64,000 nt of DNA from RGIG9115 sp045649825 (GCA_045649825.1 JAZRQO010000017.1:1-64000); one strand, 5' to 3'; numbered from the stretch's first letter, positions 24,671 to 33,420 are shown. Numbers and translations: made by a program. Notes: a model not told the origin generated them from the sequence alone.

Positions 24671-24700
24671 AAAAATACCACCGCCCTGCGGTGGTACCTT
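24671..24700 (-). terminator. Partial terminator between scfA and scfB
   Basis: The 9-bp arms 24676-24684 and 24688-24696 with a 3-base loop are followed on the minus strand by five T. It sits between precursor and maturase genes and would make the peptide mRNA more abundant than the enzyme mRNA. Confidence 0.7.
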
Positions 24701-24703
24701 TAA

Positions 24704-24850
24704 TTATTTATTCTGGTTTTCGCACTGCTGATTTATCGCACCGCATGATGTTTTGCAAGCTGACTGGCAAGATGTCTGACATTCGCCGCAACCGCCATTT
24801 TTAGCACTCTTACAAAGATCACGTGTTTCAATTGTTTTAATTCTTTTCAT
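24704..24850 (-). CDS. scfA: SCIFF (six cysteines in forty-five) ribosomal peptide precursor, seven-Cys variant
   Basis: The 48-residue peptide MKRIKTIETRDLCKSAKNGG... carries the conserved core GCGECQTSCQSACKTSCG. ATG at 24850 has GGAG 10 bases upstream; the longer frame to 24913 has no site. Seven cysteines are present: the six of the core and tail (ending QQCE) plus one at residue 13 in the leader-like part. The peptide is modified by the adjacent radical SAM enzyme. Its role in Clostridia is unknown, although the pair is nearly universal there. A consensus promoter drives it. Confidence 0.95.
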   Translation of the reverse strand: MKRIKTIETRDLCKSAKNGGCGECQTSCQSACKTSCGAINQQCENQNK

Positions 24851-24884
24851 AGTATGTAGCTCCAATCTGAATATTATTGGTATA

Positions 24885-24913
24885 ATTATACCACAGTTGA
24901 TGATATGTGTCAA
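24885..24913 (-). promoter_or_regulatory. Consensus SigA promoter of scfA
   Basis: On the minus strand TTGACA (24913-24908) and TATAAT (24890-24885) are exactly 17 bp apart, an unusually perfect match. The -10 lies inside a 14-bp palindrome (24879-24892). Confidence 0.85.
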
Positions 24914-24928
24914 GGTAAAAACGTAAAT

Positions 24929-25555
24929 TTATCTTATAAAATTTGTTCTGTGAATTTTCTCTGTTTGGGGAGCAGGTATGCCTGAATGTTTACCTGCTTC
25001 TATGCATTTTAAGAGCCAAGCCATGTTTTCTCCTATATTACGCATCGTCTGAAGCCCTTCTTCATCCTGAAGCACATCTTCTGCTTTGGAGCCGTGAACC
25101 ATATTCCAATATGTTGACGAAACAACAGGCATTTGTGCAATAGTAAAATATTTGTTAAGTACATCTATTGACGCTGTTGTTCCTGCACGCCTTGCAGAAG
25201 CAATTGCTGCTCCCGGTTTATGCTGAAATGCCGAGCCGCCTGCGTAGAATATTCTGTCGAGAGCAGAAAGTACTCTTCCGCTTGGGTGAGCATAATATAC
25301 AGGTGTTCCGAAAATAAATCCGTCTGAAGATTTTGCTTTTTCGATAATTGTATTTACAATGTCGTCATTAAAAGTGCATTTACCACCGAGCTTTTTGCAA
25401 GCAAGGCAACCTATGCAATCACGTATAGGTGCACTTCCAAGCTGTACTATTTCCGTTTCAATCCCTTGAGCTTCAAGAGTTTTTGAGATTTGTTGCAATG
25501 CGGTGTAGGTGCAGCCTTTTTCGTGAGAGCTTCCGTTAATCATTAAAACTTTCAT
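24929..25555 (-). CDS. Flavodoxin-like NAD(P)H-dependent FMN reductase
   Basis: The 208-residue protein has the flavodoxin-fold phosphate loop MINGSSHEKGCTYTAL, a CIGCLACKKLGGKC cysteine cluster near residues 48-62 and GFIFGTPVYYAHPSG. It is likely a flavin-dependent reductase of quinones, nitro compounds or an iron-sulfur partner. The cysteines are typical of the clostridial iron-sulfur flavoprotein-like group, although the full cluster spacing is not certain. Its ATG overlaps the rbgA stop by 4 bp. Substrate unknown. Confidence 0.85.
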   Translation of the reverse strand: MKVLMINGSSHEKGCTYTALQQISKTLEAQGIETEIVQLGSAPIRDCIGCLACKKLGGKCTFNDDIVNTIIEKAKSSDGFIFGTPVYYAHPSGRVLSALDRIFYAGGSAFQHKPGAAIASARRAGTTASIDVLNKYFTIAQMPVVSSTYWNMVHGSKAEDVLQDEEGLQTMRNIGENMAWLLKCIEAGKHSGIPAPQTEKIHRTNFIR

Positions 25556-26439
25556 ATAAAATCCTCCGGTCTTTCTAATGTTATGCGTCCGATTTTGCAG
25601 TTCCTGAATTCGTCAATCAGCATTTTTGCGGCTCTTTCAGTGTCGGTTTCACCGCCTGATATAACAAATCCACGTTTTTTTCCGATAAGTTCAATAAGCT
25701 CAAATGTTTCCATATTACTTATATCTTCAGTTATTTTATAACGCGTTTTGATTTCGCTTTCGTAGTGAGCCTTGAGGTACTCAACTAATTTATATGATAA
25801 AAGTTCTGTGTTTATTATTTCATCTTTAACCGCGCCTGTGAGTGCTAAGTTTTCTGCAACTTTTTCGTTGGTAAACTTCTGGGGAAGAATTCCGGGGGTA
25901 TCAAGCAGTTCGCAGTTACCTCGAAGTCGTATCCATTGCTTGCCACGGGTTACACCGGGCTTATTGCCGGTTATTGTGCTTGCTTTGCCTGCAAGCTTAT
26001 TAATGAGGCTTGATTTGCCCACATTTGGTATACCAATCATCATCAACTTAAGGGTGCGGTTTCTGCCTTTTTCGCTGTCACGCTCCAGCTTTTCGCTGAC
26101 TAAATTTTCAGCTTCTGACATGATTTTGTTTATTCCCATACCTGTTGCACAACTGATGGGTACAACTCTGATACCTCGGCTCTCAAAATATTCAGTCCAT
26201 TTTTTTGAAGCTGCCTCATCAGCCATATCGTATTTGTTCATAACGATAAGCCTTTCTTTTTTCTTTAGCATATCGTTAAAGTATGGATTTCTTCCTGAAT
26301 AGGGTATACGTGCATCAATTATTTCAACAACAACGTCTACAAGCTTTAAATTTTCTTCAATCAGACGTCGTGTTTTTGCCATATGCCCGGGATACCAGTG
26401 AATGGCTTTGGACTGAATTCCGGTTTGGTTCTGATTCAT
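25552..26439 (-). CDS. rbgA: Ribosome biogenesis GTPase RbgA (YlqF)
   Basis: The 295-residue GTPase has circularly permuted motifs: G4 MNKYD appears before G1 GIPNVGKSSLINKL and G3 DTPGI. The N-terminus IHWYPGHMAKTRR is diagnostic of RbgA, which acts late in 50S assembly with ribosomal proteins L6, L16 and others. It lies between lepB and a flavodoxin-like gene in a minus-strand run, with rbgA and lepB spaced 18 bp apart. Confidence 0.95.
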   Translation of the reverse strand: MNQNQTGIQSKAIHWYPGHMAKTRRLIEENLKLVDVVVEIIDARIPYSGRNPYFNDMLKKKERLIVMNKYDMADEAASKKWTEYFESRGIRVVPISCATGMGINKIMSEAENLVSEKLERDSEKGRNRTLKLMMIGIPNVGKSSLINKLAGKASTITGNKPGVTRGKQWIRLRGNCELLDTPGILPQKFTNEKVAENLALTGAVKDEIINTELLSYKLVEYLKAHYESEIKTRYKITEDISNMETFELIELIGKKRGFVISGGETDTERAAKMLIDEFRNCKIGRITLERPEDFI

Positions 26440-26457
26440 ATAGGATATTCCTTTCGG

Positions 26458-27102
26458 TTAGTTAAGTATTCCAAGCCTGTTAAAGGGGAATATGCGAAGC
26501 TGTGCTTTTCCGATAACTGCTTCATATGGAACCTGGCCAAGATTTGATGAACGGCTGTCGGTACTGTTATATCTGTTGTCACCCATAACAAACACGCAGT
26601 TATCCGCAACTGTTACGGGGTATGAAACAGTGCTATCTGTGGGTGCGGTTGTTCCATCGTAGTATTCTTCGTCAAGAACACTGCCGTTTAGCAGGACAAC
26701 GCCGTTTTTAATATCAACTGTTTCTCCTGGCATACCGATAACACGTTTTACGTAAAATCTTGTTTTAAGATGGTCGGGAAGTGTAAAATACGTTGTGATT
26801 TTTTCAAATGCGTTCAGCTCGTCTTTACCCTTTGCTTCTGCTATGCCGTTGTAGTAATCCTGACGCTGCTTGTATGTAGAGTCAAGTATTACAATGTCGC
26901 CGTTTTCGGGTTTATATCCAAGCTTTGTTACAATCAGACGTTCGCCGTCAGCAAGTGTTGGATGCATACTGCTTCCGTCTACTACAACGATATCAAATAA
27001 GAATGCTTTAATTGTAAGAGCAATTGCAAGTGCTATAACGATAGTGTAGCACCATTCCCATATTTCTCTTCCAAGGGATTTTTTTGAATTGCTTTTTGCC
27101 AT
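26458..27102 (-). CDS. lepB: Signal peptidase I
   Basis: The 214-residue protein has one N-terminal membrane segment (about residues 17-38), the catalytic serine in VVVDGSSMHPTL and the catalytic lysine in FYVKRVIGMPGETVDI, and ends with the MGDNRYNSTDSR box. It cleaves signal peptides of exported proteins at the outer face of the membrane. ATG at 27102 follows AAAGG by 9 bases; a TTG at 27111 is rejected. Like many Firmicutes, this organism probably has more than one such gene. Confidence 0.94.
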   Translation of the reverse strand: MAKSNSKKSLGREIWEWCYTIVIALAIALTIKAFLFDIVVVDGSSMHPTLADGERLIVTKLGYKPENGDIVILDSTYKQRQDYYNGIAEAKGKDELNAFEKITTYFTLPDHLKTRFYVKRVIGMPGETVDIKNGVVLLNGSVLDEEYYDGTTAPTDSTVSYPVTVADNCVFVMGDNRYNSTDSRSSNLGQVPYEAVIGKAQLRIFPFNRLGILN

Positions 27103-27135
27103 GTCTGTCAACCTTTCTGTTATTTAATACAATAG

Positions 27136-27167
27136 CAACGCAGACATCCTAATGTATGTCTGCGTTG
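27136..27167 (-). terminator. Hairpin after ireB
   Basis: Perfect 12-bp arms 27136-27147 and 27156-27167. The T tract on the minus strand is weak, so termination between ireB and lepB may be partial. Confidence 0.6.
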
Positions 27168-27170
27168 AGT

Positions 27171-27422
27171 TTATAGTGTTTCAAGATAATTTTTAACAAA
27201 AACCTCTAACAGTTCGTCTTGTTCAAGCTTCGTTATTAAACCTCTTGCTCCGTCGTGACTTGTAATATATGTGGGATCGCCGGAAAGTACATAACCAACA
27301 ATCTGATTAACCGGGTCATAGCCCTTTTCCTGAAGAGCTTTATAGACTCTGGTCATTATATTTCTTACTTCTGTGTCACGGTCGAGGCCAAGGTTGAATT
27401 TCATTGTTTCACTGATTGACAT
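27171..27422 (-). CDS. ireB: IreB family regulatory phosphoprotein
   Basis: The 83-residue protein matches IreB (former DUF965/YrzL) along its length: MKFNLGLDRDTEVRNIMTRVY, GYDPVNQIVGYVLSGDPTYITSH and ARGLITKLEQDELLEVFVKNYL. In Enterococcus it is phosphorylated by the kinase IreK near the N-terminus and tunes cephalosporin tolerance. In many Firmicutes it is found near yrrK and yqgF-type genes, which are absent here. It is the first gene of a minus-strand run. A GGGAGGT site precedes the ATG. Confidence 0.93.
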   Translation of the reverse strand: MSISETMKFNLGLDRDTEVRNIMTRVYKALQEKGYDPVNQIVGYVLSGDPTYITSHDGARGLITKLEQDELLEVFVKNYLETL

Positions 27423-27630
27423 ATACGTACCTCCCTTTGGATAATTATATTCTGAATTTATCTAAATAACTATTATAATGATACTACTTTTTTTTTTGAT
27501 TTGCAAGCTTTTTTTTATAAATTTATACTTAATTCATAATTTATTTAATAAAAAAACATTTCTTTTGTATAAGAGGGGTGATGTAATAAAAAGAAATACG
27601 TGAACATATTATTGAAACGGGGGGATTATA

Positions 27631-28212
27631 ATGAATTATATCTGGGGCGGAATGATAATTGTTTCACTGGTTTATGCAATGATTAACGGTAATGCGGAAG
27701 CAACAGTAAATGCAGCATTTGAAGGTGCCCAAAGCGGGATAACAACGGTGCTGTCTTTTGCAGGAATAATGTGTTTGTGGAACGGTCTTATGGAGGCGGC
27801 TGTTAGGTCAGGACTGTGTGAAGGAATAAAAAAGCTTTTAAAACCCGTAATCGGACTGATATTTCCAAAGCTTGATAAAAATTCACCTGCCTCAGATTAT
27901 ATAACTCTTAATGTGACGGGTAATATGCTTGGCACAGGTAATGGTGCCACGCCTATGGGAATAAACGCAATAAAAGAACTTGCAAAAACATCACACGGTC
28001 GGATTACGGAGGCTATGTGTGTTTTTACTGTTATGAATACGGCTGCATTTCAGCTTATGCCCACTTCAATTATTGCACTTCGTGCATCAGCAGGAAGTGC
28101 CGATCCCGGGGCTATTGTTGTTCCTGTTTGGATTTGTTCGTCTGTTGCCCTTACCTGTGGCATACTCTTTACAAAATTTATGTGCAAAGTAATTTATAAA
28201 ACGGAGAAATGA
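27631..28212 (+). CDS. spmA: Spore maturation protein A
   Basis: The 193-residue membrane protein is a nucleoside-recognition (Gate) domain protein: WGGMIIVSLVYAMINGN, LSFAGIMCLWNGLMEAAVRSG, LNVTGNMLGTGNGATPMGI and the C-terminal hydrophobic segment. SpmA and SpmB act together during dehydration of the spore core. GGGGGG lies ahead of the ATG. The stop is one base before spmB, so they are a coupled pair. Confidence 0.94.
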   Translation: MNYIWGGMIIVSLVYAMINGNAEATVNAAFEGAQSGITTVLSFAGIMCLWNGLMEAAVRSGLCEGIKKLLKPVIGLIFPKLDKNSPASDYITLNVTGNMLGTGNGATPMGINAIKELAKTSHGRITEAMCVFTVMNTAAFQLMPTSIIALRASAGSADPGAIVVPVWICSSVALTCGILFTKFMCKVIYKTEK

Positions 28213-28213
28213 T

Positions 28214-28714
28214 ATGTCTTCCTATATTATACCTTGTTTTATTCTTATAATTATAATTTCCTGTTTTGTAAAACGTATAAATGTGTACGAAGCTGTAACT
28301 GAAGGCGGTGAAGAAGGACTAAGAATGCTTTTGCATATTTTGCCAACAATGATAATTATGCTTACCGCAGTTTCGATGCTTCGTGAATCCGGAATTTTAA
28401 CGGCAATAGTATCATTTATTGAACCCCTGATGAAAAAAACAGGTGTGCCTGCGGAGATAGTTCCCATGGTGTTACTAAGACCTGTATCGGGGAGTGGTTC
28501 TTTTGGGTTGCTTACGGATTATTTCAATACATATGGTGCCGACAGCCTTATCGGACGCCTTACAAGTGTGATTATGGGTTCAACAGAAACTACGTTTTAT
28601 ACCATAGCGGTTTATTATGCAGGAACGGGAATAAAGGATGTGAGAAAGGTGATTCCCTGTGCAGTGCTAGGTGACCTTGTGGGTGTGATAATGGCATGCT
28701 TAATTATTAAATAA
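28214..28714 (+). CDS. spmB: Spore maturation protein B
   Basis: The 166-residue membrane protein is the partner Gate-domain protein: FVKRINVYEAVTEGGEEGL, LHILPTMIIMLTAVSMLRESG, EIVPMVLLRPVSGSGSFG and GSTETTFYTIAVYYAGTGI. With SpmA it is needed for full spore core dehydration and heat resistance. It starts one base after spmA with GGAG upstream. The pair probably forms a short transcript, with a spacer of about 110 bp to uxaC. Confidence 0.94.
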   Translation: MSSYIIPCFILIIIISCFVKRINVYEAVTEGGEEGLRMLLHILPTMIIMLTAVSMLRESGILTAIVSFIEPLMKKTGVPAEIVPMVLLRPVSGSGSFGLLTDYFNTYGADSLIGRLTSVIMGSTETTFYTIAVYYAGTGIKDVRKVIPCAVLGDLVGVIMACLIIK

Positions 28715-28823
28715 TCAATATTTTCAGAATTTTAGGGCAAAATTATAATAGTTTATTTTTTATGTGTGGTGTATAATATATTTAATATACTTTTGCCTTA
28801 TACATGGCTGAACGGAGGTTAAA

Positions 28824-30191
28824 ATGACATTTATAAACGACGATTTTTTGCTTAAAACCAAAACTGCTAAACACTTGTATCATGATTATGCCGAAGTGCT
28901 TCCCATTATAGACTATCACTGTCACCTAAGTCCTCAGCAGATTGCAGAGGATATAAGATTTTCAAATATAGGTGAGCTTTTTCTCGCAGGCGACCATTAT
29001 AAGTGGCGTGTTATGCGTTCAAACGGTATTGACGAAAAGTATATAACAGGTGATGCAGATTATTATGATAAATTTTTAAAGTTTGCGTCCTGTATGATGT
29101 ACTGTGCAGGGAATCCTATGCTTCATTGGACAAGCCTTGAACTTAAGAGATATTTCGGAGTTGATGAAGTTCTTACCGAAAAAACAGCACACGTAATATG
29201 GGAAAAGTGTAACAAGATAATTGATGGTTCTGATTTTACTTCAAAAGGTCTTATTAATAAGTCCAATGTAGAAGTTATTTGTACAACAGACGACCCGAAA
29301 GACAGCCTTGAATATCATAAGCAGATTGCGGCTTCAGATTTTTCTGCAAAAGTGCTGCCGACTTTCCGTCCTGATAAGGCTGTGGATATTGAAAAGGACA
29401 GTTTTATTCCTTATATTAAAGAAATAGGTGTTAAATCATACAGTGAACTTAAGACCTGGATTGTTAAACGTATTAAGTATTTTGCTGAGTGCGGATGTAA
29501 GCTTTCAGACCACTCATTTGAGATTGTTCCTTTCTCTGAAGGAGACGCTGACTCTGTTTTTGAAAAACGTATGAACGGCGGAACACTTACGAAAGAAGAA
29601 GTGGAAATTTTTAAAACGGAGCTTTTAAAAATTTGCGGCAGAGAATATGCAAAGCAGGGCTGGACGATGCAGCTTCATATCGGTGCACTTCGTAATAATA
29701 ACACACGTATGTTTGAAAAAATTGGTCCCGATACGGGATTTGACAGTATAAACGACCTGTGTGTTGCCGAAAAGCTTTCTGCTTTCCTTGACAGTCTTGA
29801 CAAGGATGATATGCTTCCGAAAACCATACTATACACGCTTAATCCAAAGGATAATTATGTCCTTGGTTCTATGCTCGGCAATTTTCAGAAATCACCTGTT
29901 CCCGGTAAGATTCAGTTTGGTTCAGGTTGGTGGTTCAACGATCAGAAGGATGGTATGGAAACTCAGATGAAGGCTTTAGGAAATCTCGGTCTTCTCGGTA
30001 GATTTATTGGAATGCTTACCGACAGCAGAAGCTTTGTATCCTACCCTCGTCATGAGTATTTCAGACGTATACTCTGTAATATGATAGGGGGATGGGTAGA
30101 GGACGGGCTCTATCCAAACGACGAAGAAATGCTAAAAACAATTATTGAGGGTATTTCATACTGGAATGCAAAAGAATATTTTAATTTTTGA
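28824..30191 (+). CDS. uxaC: Glucuronate/galacturonate isomerase
   Basis: The 455-residue amidohydrolase-fold enzyme matches UxaC: PIIDYHCHLSPQQIAED (metal-binding His pair), AGDHYKWRVMRSNGI, STDD-like CTTDDPKDS and the C-terminal TDSRSFVSYPRHEYFRRI. It isomerises D-glucuronate to fructuronate or galacturonate to tagaturonate at the start of hexuronate degradation. CGGAGG precedes the ATG, with a -10-like TATAAT at 28772. No other hexuronate genes are adjacent. A converging AraC gene follows and might regulate it. Confidence 0.95.
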   Translation: MTFINDDFLLKTKTAKHLYHDYAEVLPIIDYHCHLSPQQIAEDIRFSNIGELFLAGDHYKWRVMRSNGIDEKYITGDADYYDKFLKFASCMMYCAGNPMLHWTSLELKRYFGVDEVLTEKTAHVIWEKCNKIIDGSDFTSKGLINKSNVEVICTTDDPKDSLEYHKQIAASDFSAKVLPTFRPDKAVDIEKDSFIPYIKEIGVKSYSELKTWIVKRIKYFAECGCKLSDHSFEIVPFSEGDADSVFEKRMNGGTLTKEEVEIFKTELLKICGREYAKQGWTMQLHIGALRNNNTRMFEKIGPDTGFDSINDLCVAEKLSAFLDSLDKDDMLPKTILYTLNPKDNYVLGSMLGNFQKSPVPGKIQFGSGWWFNDQKDGMETQMKALGNLGLLGRFIGMLTDSRSFVSYPRHEYFRRILCNMIGGWVEDGLYPNDEEMLKTIIEGISYWNAKEYFNF

Positions 30192-30193
30192 TA

Positions 30194-30226
30194 AAAAAAC
30201 TTGTCGCATATGCGGCAAGTTTTTTC
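30194..30226. terminator. Bidirectional terminator between uxaC and araC
   Basis: A 14-bp near-perfect stem (one wobble), centred at 30210/30211, has A and T runs on both sides. Confidence 0.85.
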
Positions 30227-31091
30227 ATCTTCGTGTTTCTTTATTTCCTTCAATAAGAATTCTCTTTTTATATACAGTGGGGCTGTAGCCTGTTTCTCTT
30301 TTAAATACTGTACTGAAATATTGTTGGTTTGCAAATTCAAGGTGTTTGCTCACTTGGGCAACCGTTGCTCCGTTTAGGAGCATTGTACATGCTCTTGAAA
30401 TTTTAAGCCTGAGAAAATACTTAGCAGGACCGCTTCCGGAATATTTGGTGAATATCTTTTTAAGGTAGCTTTCACTGATATTACAAAGATTTGCAAAATC
30501 AGAAATTGTCAGGTTTTTATTTATATTATCGTTCATCATTTCTATAATTGTTCTGTAGGTTTCAGCACCTGCGTGTTCGTCCTCGGAAACTTTTTGTTTT
30601 TTGCCTTTGAGGATTTCAAGCAGAAGCATTTCAATATGCAGAGCCAAAAGATTCAGTGAATAGTCGTCAAGCCCGTCTTTTAATTTTAGTGCAAGGTTTG
30701 AAGAACGGGTGAATATCTGGTCGATTTCTTCAAAAATTTTAAAAAGTTGTTTTGATGCTTGCTGTGGCATAAGAAATATGCTGTTTTCAAAATTTTTCAT
30801 CCCCGGACCGCTTGCGTCAAAAGACATAATGATAACGTGAGGCTCCGTTCCACCTGTAGACCATAGCTTGTGGAATTCCATAGGTTTGTGAAAAATGACC
30901 TGGCCGCTTGAAAGCTCATACACTCTGTTGTCCGCAGTGGCACCAACTGTTCCGCTTGCAACATACACAAATTCCCAGAAATCGTGTTGTTCACCACTGA
31001 AAAAAAAGTCGAACCTTTTAATATCGTCATACGCAGTACATAGAGAGTTGACAGATAGTATTTTGTCGAGATTAAAGCCGTTATTTTGCAT
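30225..31091 (-). CDS. AraC family transcriptional regulator
   Basis: The 288-residue protein has an N-terminal cupin-type sensor domain (HDFWEFVYVASGTVGATADN, SGQVIFHKPMEFHKLWS) and a C-terminal AraC DNA-binding domain (LTISDFANLCNISESYLKKIF and VAQVSKHLEFANQQYFSTVFK). AAGGAGA precedes the ATG at 31091. It converges on uxaC with a shared terminator, so it might control hexuronate use, which is inference from position only. It is not closely similar to the AraC protein at 13.5-14.4 kb. Confidence 0.88.
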   Translation of the reverse strand: MQNNGFNLDKILSVNSLCTAYDDIKRFDFFFSGEQHDFWEFVYVASGTVGATADNRVYELSSGQVIFHKPMEFHKLWSTGGTEPHVIIMSFDASGPGMKNFENSIFLMPQQASKQLFKIFEEIDQIFTRSSNLALKLKDGLDDYSLNLLALHIEMLLLEILKGKKQKVSEDEHAGAETYRTIIEMMNDNINKNLTISDFANLCNISESYLKKIFTKYSGSGPAKYFLRLKISRACTMLLNGATVAQVSKHLEFANQQYFSTVFKRETGYSPTVYKKRILIEGNKETRR

Positions 31092-31313
31092 TTTTAAATC
31101 TCCTTGTGTGTTTGAATTCGTACAATGATTATATCATACATTTTTAATAAAATCCATAGGATTATAATAAAAAGTATTATTTTGTCGAATGTGACTATAT
31201 AATGTTCTGTGAATGAGATAATTTAAATGTTGTTTATAACAGGGAATTTATTTTAAAAATGTACGGTGTCTTTTATTTGTTTCAAATTTTTTATAGGAAT
31301 TTTCTCCAATTTG

Positions 31314-31342
31314 TTGACTAAATTCATGTTAGGTAGTATAAT
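31314..31342 (+). promoter_or_regulatory. SigA promoter upstream of small membrane peptide and ABC-F gene
   Basis: TTGACT at 31314-31319 and TATAAT at 31337-31342 are 17 bp apart. Confidence 0.8.
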
Positions 31343-31386
31343 TAGTCTGATCATTAAAAATTTCGAGTTTTTTTGGAGATATGTTT

Positions 31387-31467
31387 ATGAATTTTACTAC
31401 TTGGTTTGTAATAGCCATTGCTATAATAGTTCCTGTTGCAATGTACCTGTTACATAATAAAGATTAA
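31387..31467 (+). CDS. 26-residue hydrophobic membrane peptide
   Basis: ATG at 31387 lies 8 bases after GGAG (31375-31378), which itself lies 32 bp after a strong promoter. The peptide MNFTTWFVIAIAIIVPVAMY followed by LLHNKD is a single predicted membrane helix with a charged tail. It ends 39 bp before the ABC-F gene. It could be a small membrane protein of its own, a type I toxin-like peptide, or a leader affecting the ABC-F gene. No homologue recognised. The signals for expression are good; the function is unknown. Confidence 0.6.
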   Translation: MNFTTWFVIAIAIIVPVAMYLLHNKD

Positions 31468-31506
31468 TTGTTAAAATTAAAAACAATCTGATGATGGGAG
31501 ATAATT

Positions 31507-33420
31507 ATGCTTATAAGCGGAAGTAATATCAAAAAAACGTTTTCTGAACGTGTACTTTTTGATAATGTTTCATTTCATATAGACGACAACGACAAAATAG
31601 GCTTTGTAGGCTCCAACGGAGTTGGTAAAACTACTTTTTTCAGAATTCTGATGGGTGCTGAGGACTATGATTCAGGGGAGCTTTTTAAATCAAAACAGGT
31701 GAAGGTTGGATACCTTGACCAGTATTCCTGTGCTGATTCTGATAAAAGCATATTTGATGAGGTTGTTCAGATTTTCGGTTATATCCAGGACCTTGAACGT
31801 GAAGCGGAGGATATTCGTTTTGCAATTGAAACGGGTGCGGATAACATAGACGAATTGATTGGACGTCAGAACTATATAAATGATTATCTTGCAAATAATG
31901 ACGGCTTTTTTTACAGGAACAAAGTAAAAAGCACGCTTATTGGTCTTGGTTTTTCCGAAGATGAGCTTTCAAACTCCGTTGCTAATTTATCAGGCGGACA
32001 GAAAACTCGTGTTGAACTTGCAAAAATCCTTCTTTCTGACAGTAATCTCCTTCTTCTTGACGAGCCGACAAACCACCTTGATATTGCAAGCGTTGAATGG
32101 CTTGAAGATTTTTTGAGAAGCTATAAAGGTGCATTTGTTGTAATATCCCACGACAGATATTTTCTTGACCGTGTTACAAACAAAACCTTTGAAATTACGG
32201 CTTTAAAGCTCTATTCCTTTAATGGAGGCTACAGTGCATATTCCGCACAACGTGAAATAGACGAGCTTACCCGTGAGCGAGAATATGAAAATACTCTCCG
32301 AGAAATTAACCGCCTGGAGGACGTTATTAAGCAGCAGCGTCAATGGAACAGGGAAAAGAATATCAAAACTGCCGAAAGTAAGCAAAAGGTGGTTGACAAA
32401 CTTAAAAGCTCACTTGTTGCACCTGATGAAAAGGTTGACGATATTGCATTTGAATTTAAAGCCTACGAGGGCGGCGGTAACGACGTAATTGCTGCAACTG
32501 AAATATCTAAAGCTTTTGACGGAAAATCCGTTATTTCCAACGCTTCACTTCATATAGCCAAGGGTGAACGTGTTTTTATTCTCGGCCCTAACGGCTGCGG
32601 TAAAACAACACTTCTTAAAATTCTCCTTGGCGAGCTTGAACAGGATGGAGGAAATGTTAAGCTTGGAAGCGATATTCATATAGGTTACTACGACCAGATT
32701 CAAGGAAATCTTACCCCCTCTAAAACAGTTATAGACGAAATATGGGACGAGTATCCCCATCTTACACATACAGAGGTGCGAAACGCACTTGCCGCGTTTT
32801 TATTCAGGGGCGAGGACGTTTTTAAGGAAGTTTCTTCACTTTCGGGTGGTGAGCGGGCAAGAGTTCTGCTTGTTAAGCTTATTCTTAAAAAGGTTAACCT
32901 TCTTGTAATGGACGAGCCTACAAACCATCTCGACATCAATTCCCGTGAAGCACTGGAAAAGGCGCTTCTTTCATACGGCGGAACAATGATTGTTGTATCT
33001 CACGACCGTTACTTTATAAATAAGCTTGCACACAGAATTTTGTATATGAAGCCTGACGGGCTTATAAACAGTATAGGCGGCTATGACGATTTTCAGGAAC
33101 GGTTTTCTGATAAAATCACATCTGACACTAAAGAAGGATTAGCCGCAAAAAAAGATAATTCCGACTATAAAGCAAGAAAAGCCCGCGAGTCAGAACGCCG
33201 TAAAGCTAAAAATCGAGCAAAACGACTTGAAGAGGAAATAGAAAAACTGGAGAATGAGATTTCTACTCTCAGTGAAAGACTTTTAGCTCCGGAAATTGCA
33301 ACGGACTATGTTGCGGCTTCGGAAATAACTGAAAATATAAATAATTGCGAAGAAAAACTCTCGGCTCTTTTAGAGGAGTGGGAAGAGGTTTCCGAGCTTA
33401 TAGAAAAAGATGAATTTTAA
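31507..33420 (+). CDS. ABC-F family ATPase (YdiF/Uup-like)
   Basis: The 637-residue protein has two ABC ATPase domains: Walker A GSNGVGKTTF and GPNGCGKTTL, signatures LSGGQKTRVELA and LSGGERARVLL, and Walker B followed by DEPTNHLDI. It has the ABC-F interdomain linker rich in charged helices and a C-terminal coiled coil. There are no membrane segments. ABC-F proteins act at the ribosome, either relieving stalls or protecting from antibiotics. Length and coiled coil fit the housekeeping YdiF group rather than a resistance factor, but this cannot be settled by eye. GGGAG precedes the ATG. Confidence 0.92.
   Translation: MLISGSNIKKTFSERVLFDNVSFHIDDNDKIGFVGSNGVGKTTFFRILMGAEDYDSGELFKSKQVKVGYLDQYSCADSDKSIFDEVVQIFGYIQDLEREAEDIRFAIETGADNIDELIGRQNYINDYLANNDGFFYRNKVKSTLIGLGFSEDELSNSVANLSGGQKTRVELAKILLSDSNLLLLDEPTNHLDIASVEWLEDFLRSYKGAFVVISHDRYFLDRVTNKTFEITALKLYSFNGGYSAYSAQREIDELTREREYENTLREINRLEDVIKQQRQWNREKNIKTAESKQKVVDKLKSSLVAPDEKVDDIAFEFKAYEGGGNDVIAATEISKAFDGKSVISNASLHIAKGERVFILGPNGCGKTTLLKILLGELEQDGGNVKLGSDIHIGYYDQIQGNLTPSKTVIDEIWDEYPHLTHTEVRNALAAFLFRGEDVFKEVSSLSGGERARVLLVKLILKKVNLLVMDEPTNHLDINSREALEKALLSYGGTMIVVSHDRYFINKLAHRILYMKPDGLINSIGGYDDFQERFSDKITSDTKEGLAAKKDNSDYKARKARESERRKAKNRAKRLEEEIEKLENEISTLSERLLAPEIATDYVAASEITENINNCEEKLSALLEEWEEVSELIEKDEF

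Noticed and set aside
24879..24892. 14-bp palindrome at the scfA -10 box as a specific operator
   Set aside because: It is made largely of TATAATTATA, which arises easily around -10 boxes in AT-rich DNA. Mentioned but not called as an operator.
27423..27630. Sporulation (SigE) promoter before spmA
   Set aside because: An ATA...CAT-like arrangement exists near 27,536-27,562, but in such AT-rich DNA it is too weak to call.
31507..33420. ABC-F antibiotic resistance gene
   Set aside because: Length and C-terminal coiled coil fit the housekeeping YdiF group, and no resistance-gene context is present. The linker alone cannot decide by eye.
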